From: Jannaschia donghaensis
GTDB lineage: Bacteria; Pseudomonadota; Alphaproteobacteria; Rhodobacterales; Rhodobacteraceae
Assembly (NCBI RefSeq): GCF_001403795.1
Contig: NZ_CXSU01000012.1
Span: 770,931 to 811,505 of the forward strand
Length of the DNA stretch: 40,575 bases
Direction: 5' to 3'
A program made the translations under genes and the position numbers. Shown here one piece after another: positions 1-11,039 of this stretch (positions are counted from its first letter, which is position 1; the number at the start of each line of letters is the position of its first letter). The notes under the pieces were generated by a model. That model was not told where the DNA came from, made no database searches, and saw only the letters and a list, made by a program, of their open reading frames with translations.

Positions 1-2606
<2,606 letters not shown>

Positions 2607-2618
2607 TATCAGTCAGAA

Positions 2619-2673
2619 GAACAAATCAGGTTTGTTCACGAATGTTCTAATAAAGTTCTTTACAGACGGGTTC
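2619..2673 (+). promoter_or_regulatory. LexA (SOS) operator region upstream of the small membrane-protein gene
   Basis: GTTCTAATAAAGTTC at 2644-2658 is an exact GTTC-N7-GTTC direct repeat, the LexA box used by alphaproteobacteria. Further GTTC half-sites lie at 2634 and 2670, and GAAC half-sites at 2619, 2682 and 2690, seven in about 75 bases. Bases 2619-2637 also form a perfect inverted repeat, GAACAAA-TCAGG-TTTGTTC. The region lies between the recG stop and a short gene whose start is 67 bases past the box, so SOS control of that gene is inferred. Which half-sites LexA uses cannot be told from sequence. Confidence 0.72.
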
Positions 2674-2724
2674 CGATATGAGAACAAAAGAACAACAAGA
2701 GCAGCAGCACAGGAGGTCCCAACG

Positions 2725-2850
2725 ATGGCCCGCAAGATCAAGAACACTCTGACCCGCATCGAAAACGCCCCTCTGACCGACATCCTTGGCGGTATTTGGC
2801 TGGTGACCCTGATGCTGAGCTTGCTGCACCTTCCCACACTCGTCGCCTGA
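2725..2850 (+). CDS. 41-residue single-pass membrane peptide, probably SOS-induced
   Basis: A short open frame with an excellent ribosome site (AGGAGG at 2711-2716, eight bases before ATG). The peptide has a basic start (MARKIKNTLTR), an amphipathic middle and one hydrophobic helix (about residues 20-38, GGIWLVTLMLSLLHLPTL), consistent with an inner-membrane peptide. I do not recognise the family. LexA-type operators upstream and an intrinsic terminator downstream make it a self-contained transcription unit. By analogy with LexA-controlled small membrane proteins that block division, such as SidA of Caulobacter, a role as a damage-induced division inhibitor is possible, but this rests only on size, topology and promoter, not on sequence similarity. 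About 200 bases of untranslated RNA follow before the terminator. Confidence 0.65.
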   Translation: MARKIKNTLTRIENAPLTDILGGIWLVTLMLSLLHLPTLVA

Positions 2851-3050
2851 TCGGCGCGACCGTTACAGCGGCGTTGGCCGCAGTGTTTCCACCGTTACTG
2901 CCTGCATATTTCTGTTTCGTCATGCCACTCCGCGCCTCCCCCTCGCGCAGATGTGGCGGTCCACGCCTTCGTCCCCTTGGCGTGTGACCCGACCGTCCCG
3001 TTCTTCCCCGGACGCCGGTCACTGCCCGACGAGGCAAATATGCCACTTCG

Positions 3051-3087
3051 CCGCCGCCTCCGCCCAACGGAGTGCGGCGGTTTTTTT
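3051..3087 (+). terminator. Rho-independent terminator
   Basis: CCGCCGC-CTCCG pairs with CGGAG-T-GCGGCGG around a CCCAA loop (12 base pairs with a single bulged T), followed by seven T residues at 3081-3087. The T run lies on the + strand side, so it ends the transcript of the 41-residue peptide gene. The run abuts the stop codon of the convergent chemotaxis-type gene. Confidence 0.85.
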
Positions 3088-4507
3088 ATGTCGCCGGTTC
3101 GTTACGATAGCCCATGCGCAAACCGCCCCAATGACGCCCGCGCACGACGATTGGGGCGGAGATATCCTTCATCATCACCATCCCCTGCTGTCCCATGTCG
3201 CGTCGATAGACCTGCATCAGAAACGGCGCGCGGTTTGCCCCCGCCTGCCGCCCCGTGCGATCGTCGAAGATGCGGCGATTGCGCGAAAACGCCGCATTCG
3301 CCTCTGCGTCCAAACCTTGGGGGCGGGAAAACTTGCGATTGTGCGTACCGATATAGCCCGTCCGGTCGCACGGGCAGGTGAAGACGATCCGTTCGTCCAT
3401 ATCCAGCGCCGCTTCGATGATCGGGGGTACGACCCGATCGGTGAATTGCAGGTGTTTGGCCATGTGCTGCTGCGGGTTGGTGCCGGGCAGGGGGCGGTGA
3501 TCGGTGTCGAACAAGGCCTCCATCGTAATCGCGCCCGAAGTCAGACCGTTCTCGAAAGCCTCCGCTATGCTTTGAGCCACGGCCTGGGCATGGGCGATCA
3601 TCGGGGCGTCGGGTCCGTCCTGTTCCACCTCGGCACTGCGCTGCAACAGCCTCTCGCACCGGTCCATCATGTGCGCGGCGCGGGTCCGCGCGTCGCCCAC
3701 GCCGCGTGCGGTCTGCCTGGCTCCGCCCTCGATAACGTCGCAAATGCCGCCGACTTCCGTATCGGCCTGGGCCAAGATTCTCACCGCGCCGTCCATCGCG
3801 TCGATCCGCTTGCGTGCGGCGGCCATCTCCGCCGCAATGGTTCCGACGGTCGTGCTGGTCATCGTCGCCGTCTCAAGCCCCCGTTCGAATTCCGGGGCCA
3901 GTCGTCGGCTGTCGTCGCGCATGGTCCTGGTCCAGTTGCCGAGCGATTCGATCGCCGTCCGTATGCCGTTGGCCGCAGTCGACGTCTTGCGCGACAAGTC
4001 GTTCACCGCCTCCGCCACGACGGCGAATCCCTTACCGGCCTCGCCCGCGCGCGCCGCTTCGATGGATGCATTCACCGCCAAGATGTTAACCTGCCGAGCA
4101 ATCCGCGCGATGTCCGTATTGGACGCCACGATTTCCTTGAGCACACCTTCCAGAACTTCGGTGCGCGGTCCGATCCCGGCCCCCCATTCGGAGAGGTTTT
4201 GATAGCGGGCTCCGTTCTCGCGGATAGAGTCCAATCGTGCCGCAGCTGAATCTTCGGTCGCGCGGGCCGTCTTGCTCAGGTCACCGAACCCGTCGCGCAA
4301 GGCGGCAATCGCGTTGGAGAAATCGTCGGACACCGACCGCAACGTCGCGATCTGATCCAGGTTGGCCTGCGCGTTGCCGTCGATCCCGTCCACGAAGGCC
4401 GCAAGATCGGCCACTAGATACCCCAACGGCGCGATATCTTCTGCAAGGCTGCGTCGTGGCGGGGTCGATCTGGTTGGTATCGGGCGGGTGTGAGCGGTCA
4501 TGTCCAT
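3086..4507 (-). CDS. Soluble methyl-accepting chemotaxis-type protein
   Basis: About 473 residues without a membrane segment. The middle third is a chemoreceptor signalling coiled coil: the hairpin region reads [20 protein letters not shown] followed by [20 protein letters not shown], the conserved MCP tip that binds CheA/CheW. The C-terminal 150 residues form a separate domain with [25 protein letters not shown] and [20 protein letters not shown], a sensory-like module I have seen attached to cytosolic MCP-type proteins, with Cys, His and Asp residues that could bind metal, heme or a small ligand. The ATG at 4507 is chosen; a GTG at 4528 and an ATG at 4501 are alternatives, none with a strong ribosome site. 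It lies 38 bases behind the scaffold-protein gene on the same strand. No che or flagellar gene is nearby, so the pathway is unknown. Confidence 0.8.
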   Translation of the reverse strand: MDMTAHTRPIPTRSTPPRRSLAEDIAPLGYLVADLAAFVDGIDGNAQANLDQIATLRSVSDDFSNAIAALRDGFGDLSKTARATEDSAAARLDSIRENGARYQNLSEWGAGIGPRTEVLEGVLKEIVASNTDIARIARQVNILAVNASIEAARAGEAGKGFAVVAEAVNDLSRKTSTAANGIRTAIESLGNWTRTMRDDSRRLAPEFERGLETATMTSTTVGTIAAEMAAARKRIDAMDGAVRILAQADTEVGGICDVIEGGARQTARGVGDARTRAAHMMDRCERLLQRSAEVEQDGPDAPMIAHAQAVAQSIAEAFENGLTSGAITMEALFDTDHRPLPGTNPQQHMAKHLQFTDRVVPPIIEAALDMDERIVFTCPCDRTGYIGTHNRKFSRPQGLDAEANAAFSRNRRIFDDRTGRQAGANRAPFLMQVYRRDMGQQGMVMMKDISAPIVVRGRHWGGLRMGYRNEPAT

Positions 4508-4545
4508 TCCGAAAGCGCGGGCCCCCACGGCTTACGACGAACAGA

Positions 4546-5001
4546 TTACCCGCCCGTTAATTCCGACGCGCCCACCTGTTCCATCGCGTCCACCGTCGCG
4601 TCCAGCGCCAACAGGATGGAGGCGTGACGGTTCTTGAATTCGCGCGCGGGCGTCAGCACCTCAAGCGCCTCGAACGGCGCATCCGGGACGGGACCGTCCG
4701 CCTTCAGCATCGCGCGCAACTGGTCGCGCGCGACGCGCACCTCGGTCATGTCGCGCCCGGTCATGGCGGCCCCCGATACTGCGGCCGACGCTTGGCCCAA
4801 GGCGCAGGCCTTCACGTCCTGCGAATACCGCACGATCCGTCCGTCCTCCAGATCCAGCGAAACCGTGACCGTCGATCCGCACAGCGGCGACCGTTTCTTG
4901 ACCGTGACCTGCGGCGCGGCAAGCGGGTCGGTCATCGGCATGTCGGCGGCCAGCGCCAGGATGCGTCCGGAATAGAGCTTGATCAGGTCGCTGTCGGACA
5001 T
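4546..5001 (-). CDS. IscU/SufU-like iron-sulfur scaffold family protein with third Cys replaced
   Basis: The 151-residue product matches the NifU N-terminal/IscU fold. Family members assemble [2Fe-2S] clusters on three cysteines. Cys41 (SPLCGS) and Cys66 (VKACALGQASAA) sit at the first two positions. Where IscU has HCSIL, this protein has HASIL (Ala127), so the third ligand is missing. It may use another ligand, act in delivery rather than assembly, or have a different role. The ATG at 5001 has GAGGAA seven bases upstream. It is divergent from hisI, and no isc or suf genes are visible here. Confidence 0.78.
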   Translation of the reverse strand: MSDSDLIKLYSGRILALAADMPMTDPLAAPQVTVKKRSPLCGSTVTVSLDLEDGRIVRYSQDVKACALGQASAAVSGAAMTGRDMTEVRVARDQLRAMLKADGPVPDAPFEALEVLTPAREFKNRHASILLALDATVDAMEQVGASELTGG

Positions 5002-5068
5002 CGGGCTTTCCTCGTCACCGTCTGATCCTTAGGTAGCGTTCGCAACCCCGGATGCAAAGGTGCGCCTG

Positions 5069-5428
5069 ATGAGCTTTGACCCTGCGACCCTGCGATATGA
5101 CGCCGCTGGCTTGATCCCCTGCATCGCACAGGATTATGCCACGGGGGAGGTGTTGATGATGGCTTGGATGAACGCCGACGCCGTCGCGCGCACCCTGAAG
5201 TCGGGCCGCGTCACATATTGGTCGCGCTCACGTCAGGCGTTCTGGATCAAGGGGGAGACGTCGGGCCATGTCCAAAAACTGATCGATCTGCGCGTCGATT
5301 GCGACCGGGATTGCCTGCTGGCGCGTGTCGATCAGACGGGACCGGCGTGCCACACCAACCGGCGCAGCTGTTTTTATATTGCCGTGCGGAACGGGGACGA
5401 GGTCGAATTGTCCAAACCGATGATATGA
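5069..5428 (+). CDS. hisI: Phosphoribosyl-AMP cyclohydrolase
   Basis: Opens the adenine ring of phosphoribosyl-AMP in the third step of histidine synthesis. The 119-residue product is the HisI-only form, without the HisE pyrophosphohydrolase domain. Conserved motifs are WMNADAVARTLKSGRVTYWSRSR (in two blocks), metal-binding VDCDRDCLL, and ACHTNRRSCFY, whose cysteines bind zinc. The ATG at 5069 is preferred over a GTG at 5060 because AAAGG lies eight bases before it. The gene stands apart from other his genes and converges on the acetyltransferase gene with six bases between the stops. Confidence 0.93.
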   Translation: MSFDPATLRYDAAGLIPCIAQDYATGEVLMMAWMNADAVARTLKSGRVTYWSRSRQAFWIKGETSGHVQKLIDLRVDCDRDCLLARVDQTGPACHTNRRSCFYIAVRNGDEVELSKPMI

Positions 5429-5434
5429 CGCCCG

Positions 5435-5866
5435 TCAAAGCCGTTTGCGGAAGCGCCAAAATGTCGGGGCAGTCCACGCGTAGTCGAGTGCAACATAGGT
5501 GTCTCGGGCGGCCTCGTTGCCGACATGTGCGCCGATGACGACATAGGCGCATCCCCGATCTCGTGCGTCCGCTTCCGCCGCGGCGATCAGGCGGCGGGCA
5601 AGACCCTGCCGGCGGGCGCGCGGTCGCACGAAGACATGATGGAGATCTGCGCCGCGTACGCCTTGCTGGGCCTGCGCGTGCGGGATCAGCAGGACATACC
5701 CGTCCATCGGATCGCCCGCGCCGAACCCCCAGATCCAACCGTCGGCCAGATCGCGGGCAAGGGTATGCGCCGTGGCCGCCGGGACGTCGTCATGATGCGC
5801 TGCCAGGGATTGAACCAGCGGCAACAACGCATCGGCGTCAGAGGGACGGATGGCAAAAATCTTCAT
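5435..5866 (-). CDS. GNAT-family N-acetyltransferase
   Basis: About 143 residues with the GNAT fold. The acetyl-CoA pyrophosphate loop is visible in HHVFVRPRARRQGLARRLI (R-R-Q-G-L-A), followed by the helix AAAEADARDRGCAYVVIGA and the C-terminal N-x-A-x-x-x-Y motif (NEAARDTYVALDY). The acceptor cannot be predicted. The ATG at 5866 is chosen because MKIFAIRPSDADALLPLV is the usual first strand and helix of the fold; an upstream in-frame ATG at 5923 would add 19 atypical residues. The ribosome site is weak. Confidence 0.85.
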   Translation of the reverse strand: MKIFAIRPSDADALLPLVQSLAAHHDDVPAATAHTLARDLADGWIWGFGAGDPMDGYVLLIPHAQAQQGVRGADLHHVFVRPRARRQGLARRLIAAAEADARDRGCAYVVIGAHVGNEAARDTYVALDYAWTAPTFWRFRKRL

Positions 5867-5966
5867 CGTTTCAATTTCGCCCGCGACGGCCTCGTCTGTC
5901 CGCCTCAGGGGGCCACGGTTCAAAAAGTTCCGGGCGCAACCCGTTCCGTCGTGATCTGCTCTTGAA

Positions 5967-5982
5967 CCGTTAGCGCTAACGG
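5967..5982. promoter_or_regulatory. Perfect 16-bp palindrome, probable LacI-family operator for edd-eda
   Basis: CCGTTAGCGCTAACGG is a perfect palindrome centred on the CG of TTAGCGCTAA, the core typical of LacI/GalR-family operators. It lies 28 bases before the edd start and 15 bases before its AGGAGG ribosome site, so a bound repressor would block the promoter or early elongation. A gluconate or 6-phosphogluconate-responsive regulator is the natural guess, but no regulator gene is in the window. Confidence 0.7.
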
Positions 5983-6010
5983 GTCATGTAGTGCACTAGG
6001 AGGATCAGAT

Positions 6011-7816
<1,806 letters not shown>

Positions 7817-7867
7817 CGCTCGTCGTTCCATAAATATCGAAATCCGACACTCGCCAGAGGCACCGCC

Positions 7868-8500
7868 ATGACCCCCAACGACCAATCCAAGGCCGCCCGC
7901 GATCTTGCGGCTTTGGCTCCCGTCATCCCCGTTCTCGTGCTCGAAGACGTGGCTCATGCCGCACCGTTGGCCGAGGCACTGGTCGCCGGGGGGCTGCCCG
8001 CGCTGGAAGTCACGCTGCGCACGCCCGCGGCGCTCGATTGTATCCGCGCGATGGCCGAAGTGCGCGGGGGCCACGTCGGGGCGGGAACGCTCCTGACGCC
8101 CGCCGACGTCAAGGCCGCCAAGGCCGCCGGGGCCACTTTCGGCGTCTCGCCCGGTGCGACCGACACGCTTATCCAGGCCTGCATCGACGAAGACCTGCCG
8201 CTGTTGCCCGGTGCCGCGACGGCGACCGAGGCGATGATCCTGCTGGAAAAGGGCTACGACATGCTCAAGTTCTTTCCCGCCGAAGCAAGCGGCGGCGCGC
8301 CGGCGCTCAAAGGCATCGGCGCGCCGATCCCGCAGATCACATTCTGCCCGACGGGTGGCGTGAGCATGTCGAACAAGGACGACTATTTGAAGTTGCCGAA
8401 TGTCATCTGCGTCGGCGGCAGCTGGGTCGCGCCCAAGGACATGATGCAGGCGGGCGACTGGGCCGGGATCGAGCAACTGGCGCGCGACGCCCGCGCCTAG
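7868..8500 (+). CDS. eda: 2-keto-3-deoxy-6-phosphogluconate aldolase
   Basis: Splits KDPG to pyruvate and glyceraldehyde 3-phosphate, completing the Entner-Doudoroff pathway started by the gene upstream. The 210-residue product has the class I aldolase barrel: Glu in LEVTLRTPAAL, GAGTLLTPADVKAAKAAGA, the Schiff-base lysine in MLKFFPAEASGG, phosphate-binding FCPTGGVS, and VICVGGSWVAPKDM. AGAGG lies seven bases before the ATG. Edd and Eda together supply the main glucose route in many Roseobacter-group bacteria. Confidence 0.96.
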   Translation: MTPNDQSKAARDLAALAPVIPVLVLEDVAHAAPLAEALVAGGLPALEVTLRTPAALDCIRAMAEVRGGHVGAGTLLTPADVKAAKAAGATFGVSPGATDTLIQACIDEDLPLLPGAATATEAMILLEKGYDMLKFFPAEASGGAPALKGIGAPIPQITFCPTGGVSMSNKDDYLKLPNVICVGGSWVAPKDMMQAGDWAGIEQLARDARA

Positions 8501-8582
8501 ACCGGAACTTCGGTGCTCGATGCGGAGAGGAGCGTAGCGCTGCCTCGCGTACTGAGGTCTTTGAGACCAGAAGACTCCGCGC

Positions 8583-9386
8583 CTATTTCGCGCCGTCCTC
8601 CAGGTAGCCGTCAACTTCGCCGCTGCCGATTCCGCCAAGATTGGTGAAGTCTCCGGACCCGAACATCGCTTGGCCCGCATCGCGGATCGTCTGGTGCGTC
8701 GCCCGTGCCAGGGCCGACCCGAGCGAGATGCGCGCGACACCGGCCTCGGCGAATTCGGCGCGCGTCGTCTGGGTCCAGGGACCGGCGGCCAGCGCATTGA
8801 CCGGCGCGTCCACGCTGGCGCAGATGCGCGCCAGGCCTTCGATCGTCTCTGGCATCGGAACATACAGGACGTCGGCCCCGGCGGCGGCGAAGGCGCGGAT
8901 GCGCGCGATTGCTTCCTCCAGATCATAGGCACCGGTCATCACGCCGTCGGCGCGGGCGGTGAAGACGAAATCGTGGCTGGCCCGGCGCGCCTCGGCCACC
9001 GCCGCCGCCACCCGCGCGACACTGACCTCCAGCCCATAAGCGCTGCCATCGGCCGCCACATCCTCGATGCAGCATCCGGCCAGACCGGCCCGCGCCGCCT
9101 CCGCCACCGTATCGCCCGCGTCCGACGGCTCGGGGCCGTATCCGTCTTCCAGATCGGCGGACACGGGGCACTTCAGGTGATGGGCCAGGTCTTTCGCATG
9201 GGCAATCGCCTCGGAGCGTGGAACGCGACCGCCGTCGGGCAGACCCCTAGTAAAGGCATACCCGGCAGAGGATGTGGCGATGGCCTGCGCCCCGAGGGCC
9301 CGGAGCATCCGGGCCGATCCGACGTCCCAGGCATTGGCCAGGATGAACGGCGAGCCGGGGCGGTGCAGGGCGCGAAAGTCGGTCAT
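8583..9386 (-). CDS. Isocitrate lyase/PEP mutase-family enzyme
   Basis: A 267-residue barrel protein of the superfamily that makes or breaks C-C or C-P bonds next to a carboxylate (oxaloacetate decarboxylase, 2-methylisocitrate lyase, PEP mutase). Visible are ILANAWDVGSARMLRALGAQ, the substrate loop TSSAGYAFTRGLPDG, metal-binding SADLEDGYG, CCIEDVAADGSAYG, FVFTARADGVMTG and GADVLYVPMPE. The catalytic KKCGH loop of true isocitrate lyases is absent, so the substrate is open. The ATG at 9386 has AAGGAA eight bases upstream; the frame runs further upstream without coding character. It is convergent with eda. Confidence 0.85.
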   Translation of the reverse strand: MTDFRALHRPGSPFILANAWDVGSARMLRALGAQAIATSSAGYAFTRGLPDGGRVPRSEAIAHAKDLAHHLKCPVSADLEDGYGPEPSDAGDTVAEAARAGLAGCCIEDVAADGSAYGLEVSVARVAAAVAEARRASHDFVFTARADGVMTGAYDLEEAIARIRAFAAAGADVLYVPMPETIEGLARICASVDAPVNALAAGPWTQTTRAEFAEAGVARISLGSALARATHQTIRDAGQAMFGSGDFTNLGGIGSGEVDGYLEDGAK

Positions 9387-9477
9387 GGGTCGATTCCTTC
9401 GAATGTGTCGGGCGCAGTCAGTCGTCCGGCGGATCCCGGTGTCAACCAAGCGCGCCCTTGGCAGGGACAATCCGCCA

Positions 9478-9614
9478 TGCTACGCCGCCGCCATGGGTAC
9501 CGCGATCTGCATTATCTGCACGAACCCGACCCGCTGAATGAATTTCGGCGGGCCTGGAGCCTGCCGTGCCTTGCCGCAGCCTCCTCCCGCCACCGACAGG
9601 AGATGCGCCCATGA
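9478..9614 (+). promoter_or_regulatory. cysS leader with two short overlapping ORFs and a hairpin
   Basis: Two short frames precede cysS. ATG 9493 to TGA 9537 encodes MGTAICIICTNPTR, with two cysteines close together. ATG 9478 to TGA 9614 encodes 45 residues and overlaps the cysS start as ATGA. Between them, 9546-9566 can fold into an 8-bp stem (CGGCGGGC with GCCTGCCG, one G-T pair, loop CTGGA). A Cys-containing leader next to a cysteinyl-tRNA synthetase suggests control by charged tRNA-Cys. Neither ORF has a convincing ribosome site and the hairpin has no T run, so this is a candidate only. Confidence 0.3.
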
Positions 9615-10972
9615 CCCAATCCGCACCCACGCTGCGCCTGCGCAACTCCCTGACCCGCGGGGTCGAGGATGTCACGCCGCTGGATCCGACGAACATCCGT
9701 CTCTACCTCTGCGGCCCGACCGTCTATGACCGCGCGCATCTTGGCAACGCGCGCAACGTGATCCTGTTCGATCTGCTGTTCCGACTGCTGCGCCACGACC
9801 ACGGGGCGGATCACGTGACCTACGTTCGCAATTTCACCGATGTGGACGACAAGATCATCGCCCGCGCTGCCGAAAGTGGCGAAGACATCGCCGATCTCAC
9901 GGCGCGCACGACAAAGTGGTTCCTCGACGATATGGCCGCTCTCGGGACGCTCACGCCGACCCGTATGCCCCGCGCGACCGATTACATCGCCCAGATGGTC
10001 GAGATGATCGAGGGGCTGATCGCGTCCGGTCATGCCTACCGCGCCGACGGTCACGCGCTGTTTTCCGTTTCGTCCTACGACGGTTACGGCGCGCTGTCGG
10101 GGCGCAGCACCGACGACATGATCGCGGGCGCACGGGTGGAGGTCGCGCCTTACAAGCGCGATCCGATGGATTTCGTCCTCTGGAAGCCGTCGGACGAGGA
10201 TGAACCGGGGTGGGAGACGAGCCTGGGCTACGGTCGCCCCGGCTGGCACATCGAATGCTCGGCCATGGCCAAGGCGCTGTTGGGCCCATCTTTCGATATC
10301 CACGGCGGCGGCAACGACCTGATGTTCCCGCATCACGAGAACGAGCGGGCGCAAAGCTGCTGCGCGGACCCCGACGCCGGTTTCGCATCGGTCTGGCTGC
10401 ACAACGAAATGCTGCTGGTCGAAGGGCGCAAGATGTCCAAGTCCCTGGGCAACTTCTTCACCGTGCGCGACGTGTTGGACAAAGGGGTGCCGGGCGAGGT
10501 CATCCGCTTCGTGTTTCTATCGACGCATTATTCCAAACCGATGGACTGGACCGATCGGAAGGCGGCGGAGGCGGTGGCGACCTTGCGCAAATGGCGCAGC
10601 ATCGCCGCGGACGGAGGCGCGCCGGATCAAGCCGTGCTCGACGCACTTCGCGACGATCTGAATGCGCCGGGTGCCATCGCGGAGCTGCACCGCATCGCCA
10701 AGGCCGGCGACGGCGCGACGCTCAAGGCGTCCGCGGCTCTGCTGGGCCTTCTGGAAGACGACATGGGGGCCTGGGCGGACGGCGGCGATGAGGCTGTGGT
10801 CGAAGCCGTTTTGGCCGCCCGCGTGACCGCGCGCGCCGACAAGGACTGGGCGCGCGCCGATGCATTGCGTGACGGGCTGGTGGCGGCGGGCGTCGTGGTG
10901 ACGGATGGCAAGGGCAGGGGGTGGGAAGCCGGTCCCGGTTTCGACCCCGCCAAGCTGGAGGGGTTGGTGTGA
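9611..10972 (+). CDS. cysS: Cysteinyl-tRNA synthetase
   Basis: Charges tRNA-Cys with cysteine. The 453-residue product is a class I synthetase: zinc-binding Cys34 in YLCGPTVYD, the HIGH-box variant HLGN at 43-46, [10 protein letters not shown] and HHENERAQS supplying further zinc ligands, and KMSKS at 274-278, followed by the DALR-type anticodon-binding domain. The ATG at 9611 has AGGAGA eight bases upstream and gives the usual family start (LRLRNSLTR). A leader region with short ORFs precedes it. Confidence 0.96.
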   Translation: MTQSAPTLRLRNSLTRGVEDVTPLDPTNIRLYLCGPTVYDRAHLGNARNVILFDLLFRLLRHDHGADHVTYVRNFTDVDDKIIARAAESGEDIADLTARTTKWFLDDMAALGTLTPTRMPRATDYIAQMVEMIEGLIASGHAYRADGHALFSVSSYDGYGALSGRSTDDMIAGARVEVAPYKRDPMDFVLWKPSDEDEPGWETSLGYGRPGWHIECSAMAKALLGPSFDIHGGGNDLMFPHHENERAQSCCADPDAGFASVWLHNEMLLVEGRKMSKSLGNFFTVRDVLDKGVPGEVIRFVFLSTHYSKPMDWTDRKAAEAVATLRKWRSIAADGGAPDQAVLDALRDDLNAPGAIAELHRIAKAGDGATLKASAALLGLLEDDMGAWADGGDEAVVEAVLAARVTARADKDWARADALRDGLVAAGVVVTDGKGRGWEAGPGFDPAKLEGLV

Positions 10973-11028
10973 TCACAAACGCGTCCGACGTAGATCACCC
11001 ATGGATCACCCGTAGATCACCCATGGAT
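10971..11028 (+). repeat. GATCACCC repeats in 11-bp phase upstream of cimA
   Basis: GATCACCC occurs at 10993, 11004 and 11015, exactly 11 bases apart, and GATCACA at 10971 (over the cysS stop) is in the same phase at two periods. The 17-base unit GTAGATCACCCATGGAT is repeated perfectly at 10990-11006 and 11012-11028. The array fills the short gap before cimA and ends 12 bases before its ATG, where a ribosome site would be expected but none is evident. Phased repeats fit a protein binding one face of the helix, or an RNA-level site. ATG 11023 to TGA 11043 also encodes a six-residue peptide overlapping the cimA start. Confidence 0.6.
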
Positions 11029-11039
11029 AGTACGTCCAC

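Noticed and set aside
2796-2987. A 63-codon frame with a hydrophobic stretch overlapping the 41-residue peptide gene
   Set aside because: It has no ribosome site, overlaps a better-supported gene in another frame and ends in an Arg/Pro-rich tail typical of non-coding GC-rich DNA. A frameshift product is conceivable but unsupported.
8556-8568. GGTCT-TTG-AGACC hairpin between eda and the PEP-mutase-family gene
   Set aside because: A five-base stem with a three-base loop and no T run is too weak for a terminator.
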